From NCBI GenBank assembly GCA_905479505.1, contig CAJQMS010000068.1:1-9019 (forward strand): 9,019 nt of DNA. The letters run 5' to 3'. This document shows positions 7,251-9,019 of the stretch, piece after piece. The notes beneath the pieces are model-generated. The model did no database searches, was not told the origin of the DNA, and saw nothing but the letters and a program-made list of their open reading frames with translations. The DNA comes from an uncultured Burkholderiales Genera incertae sedis bacterium. GTDB lineage: Bacteria; Pseudomonadota; Gammaproteobacteria; Burkholderiales; Eutrophovitaceae. Within the stretch, counting starts at the first letter, position 1; the number at the start of each line of letters is the position of its first letter. The position numbers and the translations under genes are program-made.

Positions 7251-7280
7251 AAAGGTATATTGTCACCCGTAACCTTTTTT
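7251..7280 (+). terminator. Weak possible terminator after folD
   Basis: AAAGGT (7251-7256) pairs with ACCTTT (7272-7277) across a 15-nt loop, and the right arm runs into six T (7275-7280). The stem is only 6 bp and the loop is long, so it is a marginal Rho-independent terminator. The same 88-bp gap must hold any promoter for tolC: TTGTCA at 7260-7265 is a fair -35 box, but the hexamer 17 nt later, TACATC, is a poor -10. Confidence 0.25.
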
Positions 7281-7312
7281 CGTACATCCAACAAAATAGG
7301 GACAGATTTGAA

Positions 7313-8623
7313 ATGATTCGCGTAGTTAGTTTGTTATTTTTGATGTTTTCTGGCTCTGCTCAGGCTGTTGATCTGATGGATATTTATCGGGAAGCTGTGA
7401 GGAATGACGCTCAGTATGCCGCCGCGAAGGCTGAATATCTCGCTGTGCAGGAGCGCTTACCGCAAGCTCAGGCGAGCCGGTTACCACAAATCAACTTGGA
7501 GGCGGGTTACGATTACAACAGCATAGACTCTGAGTCGCCATTCAGTTCAGGTCATAGCGATTTTGGTTCGTATGAGTACGGTGTAACTGCAACACAATCT
7601 CTGTATAGAAAGCAAAATGATGTCGCTATCGATATAGCGCAGTTAGAAATAATCAAGGCTAACACCAGGCTTGAGTTGGCGAATCAAAACCTCATGAAGC
7701 GAACCATGTACGCCTATGCTGACGTGCTCATCGCGAGAACTCAATTGGGTACGGTTCGGGCGCAAAAGTCAGCGATTTCGGAGCAACTTGAGTTGGCGAA
7801 ACGAAATTTCTCTGTGGGTACTGCGACAATTACAGACCAGCGAGAGGCTCAAGCGCGGTTCGACTTGGTGTCAGCTGAGGAGTTAGCGGCTGTAAATGTG
7901 CTTCGAGTGTCCCAAGAAGCATTACAAAAACTCGTAGGGAAGCCGGTTTTAGAAAGTTTGGCACCCGTAAGAATGCCATTTGACATGGACGCCCCGGTGC
8001 CGAACGACATAGATATTTGGGTTCGCCGAGCGAGTGAACAATCTCTTGAAATGGTGCTTGCGCAACACGAGCTAGAGCTCGCAAAGACCCGCGTGGAATA
8101 TAGCAGACTGGGCGCAGCACCCACGGTTGATTTGGTCGGTGCGGTTACGGACAGTTACGCTGGTAATAGTACCTTCGGCGCAGGGACTGATACGACCGCT
8201 GGTATTGTCGGTCTGCGGTTAAAGGTGCCTCTCTTTGAGGGGGGTAAGGTTAATTCTGAAACTCGTGAGGCTGTGTCACAGTATGACGGGGCGCTCCAAG
8301 AGCTGGAGTATATCAAACGTAAAGTCGCTCAAGAGACTCGTGAGGCTTATCTGGATACTATTACCGGCTTAGCGCGCGTAACCGCGTTTGAACAAGCCCT
8401 AGCATCGACCAAGCTGCAAGTAGAGTCGACTAAGTTGGGTCTGGAAGTTGGCGTTCGGACCGCGGTAGATGTTCTTGACGCGGAGACTCTTCTCGCCGAG
8501 GCACGAAGAGATATGTACGGCGCAATTCGCGACTCGATCCTAGCTAAGTTCAGACTCCAGTGGATTACGGGCAGGATGGTGGAGCAGGATATGGTGGACT
8601 TTAATACTCTTTTTGTAAATTAA
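7313..8623 (+). CDS. tolC: TolC-family outer-membrane channel protein
   Basis: Outer-membrane trimeric channel for type I secretion and multidrug efflux, 436 aa mature-plus-signal. A Sec signal peptide covers residues 1-18 with cleavage likely after SAQA; no lipobox Cys is present, unlike the NodT-type factor elsewhere in this window. The mature start VDLMDIYREAVRNDAQYAAAK is the standard TolC opening. The two structural repeats are visible as VTATQSLYRKQNDVAID with ERLPQAQASRLPQINLEAGY in the first half, and LRLKVPLFEGGKVNSETREA in the second. LELAKRNFSVGTATITDQREA (about 160-180) and LEVGVRTAVDVLDAETLLAEA (about 379-399) are the paired helix-turn motifs of the repeats. ATG at 7313 has AGGGA about 10 nt upstream. 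It lies 88 bp after folD, is followed by a strong hairpin, and probably forms its own transcript or the end of one. Confidence 0.95.
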   Translation: MIRVVSLLFLMFSGSAQAVDLMDIYREAVRNDAQYAAAKAEYLAVQERLPQAQASRLPQINLEAGYDYNSIDSESPFSSGHSDFGSYEYGVTATQSLYRKQNDVAIDIAQLEIIKANTRLELANQNLMKRTMYAYADVLIARTQLGTVRAQKSAISEQLELAKRNFSVGTATITDQREAQARFDLVSAEELAAVNVLRVSQEALQKLVGKPVLESLAPVRMPFDMDAPVPNDIDIWVRRASEQSLEMVLAQHELELAKTRVEYSRLGAAPTVDLVGAVTDSYAGNSTFGAGTDTTAGIVGLRLKVPLFEGGKVNSETREAVSQYDGALQELEYIKRKVAQETREAYLDTITGLARVTAFEQALASTKLQVESTKLGLEVGVRTAVDVLDAETLLAEARRDMYGAIRDSILAKFRLQWITGRMVEQDMVDFNTLFVN

Positions 8624-8624
8624 A

Positions 8625-8651
8625 AAAACCAATAAATTCTCTATTGGTTTT
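8625..8651. terminator. Rho-independent terminator downstream of tolC, possibly bidirectional
   Basis: AAAACCAATA (8625-8634) is perfectly complementary to TATTGGTTTT (8642-8651) around a 7-nt loop, directly after the tolC stop codon. The stem is AT-rich with four G:C-containing steps at most. A-runs before it (8622-8628) and T-runs at its end give U-tracts in both directions. It probably ends tolC transcription and separates it from ggt. Confidence 0.75.
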
Positions 8652-8749
8652 GGAAATACTAAGCCCTCACACGACTGAATTTGTACACCTAATTTAAAGC
8701 TGTCCTCAAAAAAATATCAATTTTGATGACTAATTCGGAGACTACCTTA
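8652..8749 (+). other. Intergenic leader of ggt, no clear promoter
   Basis: About 98 bp between the tolC hairpin and the ggt start. ATCAATTTTGAT at 8716-8727 has 5-bp inverted arms and is too short to assign. I found no -35/-10 pair with acceptable spacing: TTGTAC at 8681 lacks a matching -10. CGGAG about 9 nt before the ATG is a usable Shine-Dalgarno for ggt. Confidence 0.4.
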
Positions 8750-9019
8750 ATGTTTGCTGCAGTTTTTCGGAGATCTTACCCTTTTAAATCGAACTTCCTG
8801 CGAAAAATTTATATTTGTTGTTTCGTTCTGTTGTCGTTAACTTTTTATGGTCAACAAGTTAGGGCGGCATCAACCTGTGCGATTGCTACAGCGCACCCTG
8901 ATGCTACGGCAGCAGGATGTGAGATATTAAGAAATGGTGGGAACGCTTTTGATGCAGCAATTGCCGTAACTGCTGCCCTAGCTGTGGTTGAGCCGTATTC
9001 ATCGGGATTGGGAGGAGGC
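8750..9019 (+). CDS. ggt: Gamma-glutamyltransferase precursor (partial, 5' end only)
   Basis: First 90 codons of a gamma-glutamyltransferase, the periplasmic N-terminal-nucleophile hydrolase that cleaves gamma-glutamyl bonds of glutathione and related compounds; no stop occurs before the edge. A Sec signal peptide is visible: basic residues at 7, 8, 13, 18 and 19, a hydrophobic core at about 20-33, and cleavage near Ala39 or Ala40 (VRA-A). The mature N-terminus has the family motif HPDATAAGCEILRNGGNAFD at about 48-67, then AAIAVTAALAVVEPYSSGLGGG, equivalent to the E. coli segment DAAVAVGYALAV...NLGGGG. The autocleavage site with the catalytic Thr lies beyond the window, so activity cannot be judged. 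ATG at 8750 is chosen on CGGAG 9 nt upstream and on the signal peptide. It follows the tolC terminator, so it probably has its own promoter. Confidence 0.92.
   Translation, partial: MFAAVFRRSYPFKSNFLRKIYICCFVLLSLTFYGQQVRAASTCAIATAHPDATAAGCEILRNGGNAFDAAIAVTAALAVVEPYSSGLGGG

Noticed and set aside
7849..8124. Minus-strand frames within tolC (7830-8120 and 7849-8124)
   Set aside because: They are shadows of the tolC coding sequence, with low-complexity translations and no matching motif.
8716..8727. ATCAATTTTGAT as an FNR-type site upstream of ggt
   Set aside because: An FNR box is TTGAT-N4-ATCAA; here the arms are in the opposite order with a 2-nt centre. Five-bp arms in AT-rich DNA are expected by chance.

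Overview
The window looks like chromosomal DNA from a Gram-negative bacterium, most likely a gammaproteobacterium. It carries outer-membrane efflux factors, a lipoprotein with a type II signal peptide, a secreted gamma-glutamyltransferase and a PaaG-type crotonase whose closest remembered relatives are proteobacterial. Base composition is moderate (mid-40s percent GC by eye). Coding density is high. I see no insertion sequence, phage gene, CRISPR array or RNA gene.

The left half (about 1-4016) is a minus-strand gene row, read from high to low coordinates: a VOC-fold metalloprotein (glyoxalase/dioxygenase superfamily), a PaaG-like enoyl-CoA isomerase, a NodT-type outer-membrane lipoprotein of a tripartite efflux pump, and a MacA-like periplasmic adaptor that runs off the left edge. 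Gaps are only 26, 38 and 35 bp, so this is probably one operon. The next gene, outside the window, should be the inner-membrane pump component. By adaptor type a MacB-like ABC transporter is the best guess, but it cannot be seen here.

A divergent intergenic region (about 4017-4196) separates this row from a plus-strand row: a single-subunit, cytoplasmic molybdopterin/[4Fe-4S] oxidoreductase of unknown substrate, folD (one-carbon metabolism), and a classical tolC with its own signal peptide. A perfect 10-bp AT-rich hairpin follows tolC. After a further gap of about 100 bp the 5' end of a gamma-glutamyltransferase gene (ggt) begins and runs off the right edge.

The genes most worth attention are the two small enzymes sharing an apparent operon with an efflux pump, and the orphan molybdoenzyme transcribed away from them. 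One reading is a module that modifies and expels an aromatic or CoA-linked compound, but nothing in the sequence proves this. folD, tolC and ggt look like ordinary housekeeping or envelope genes.
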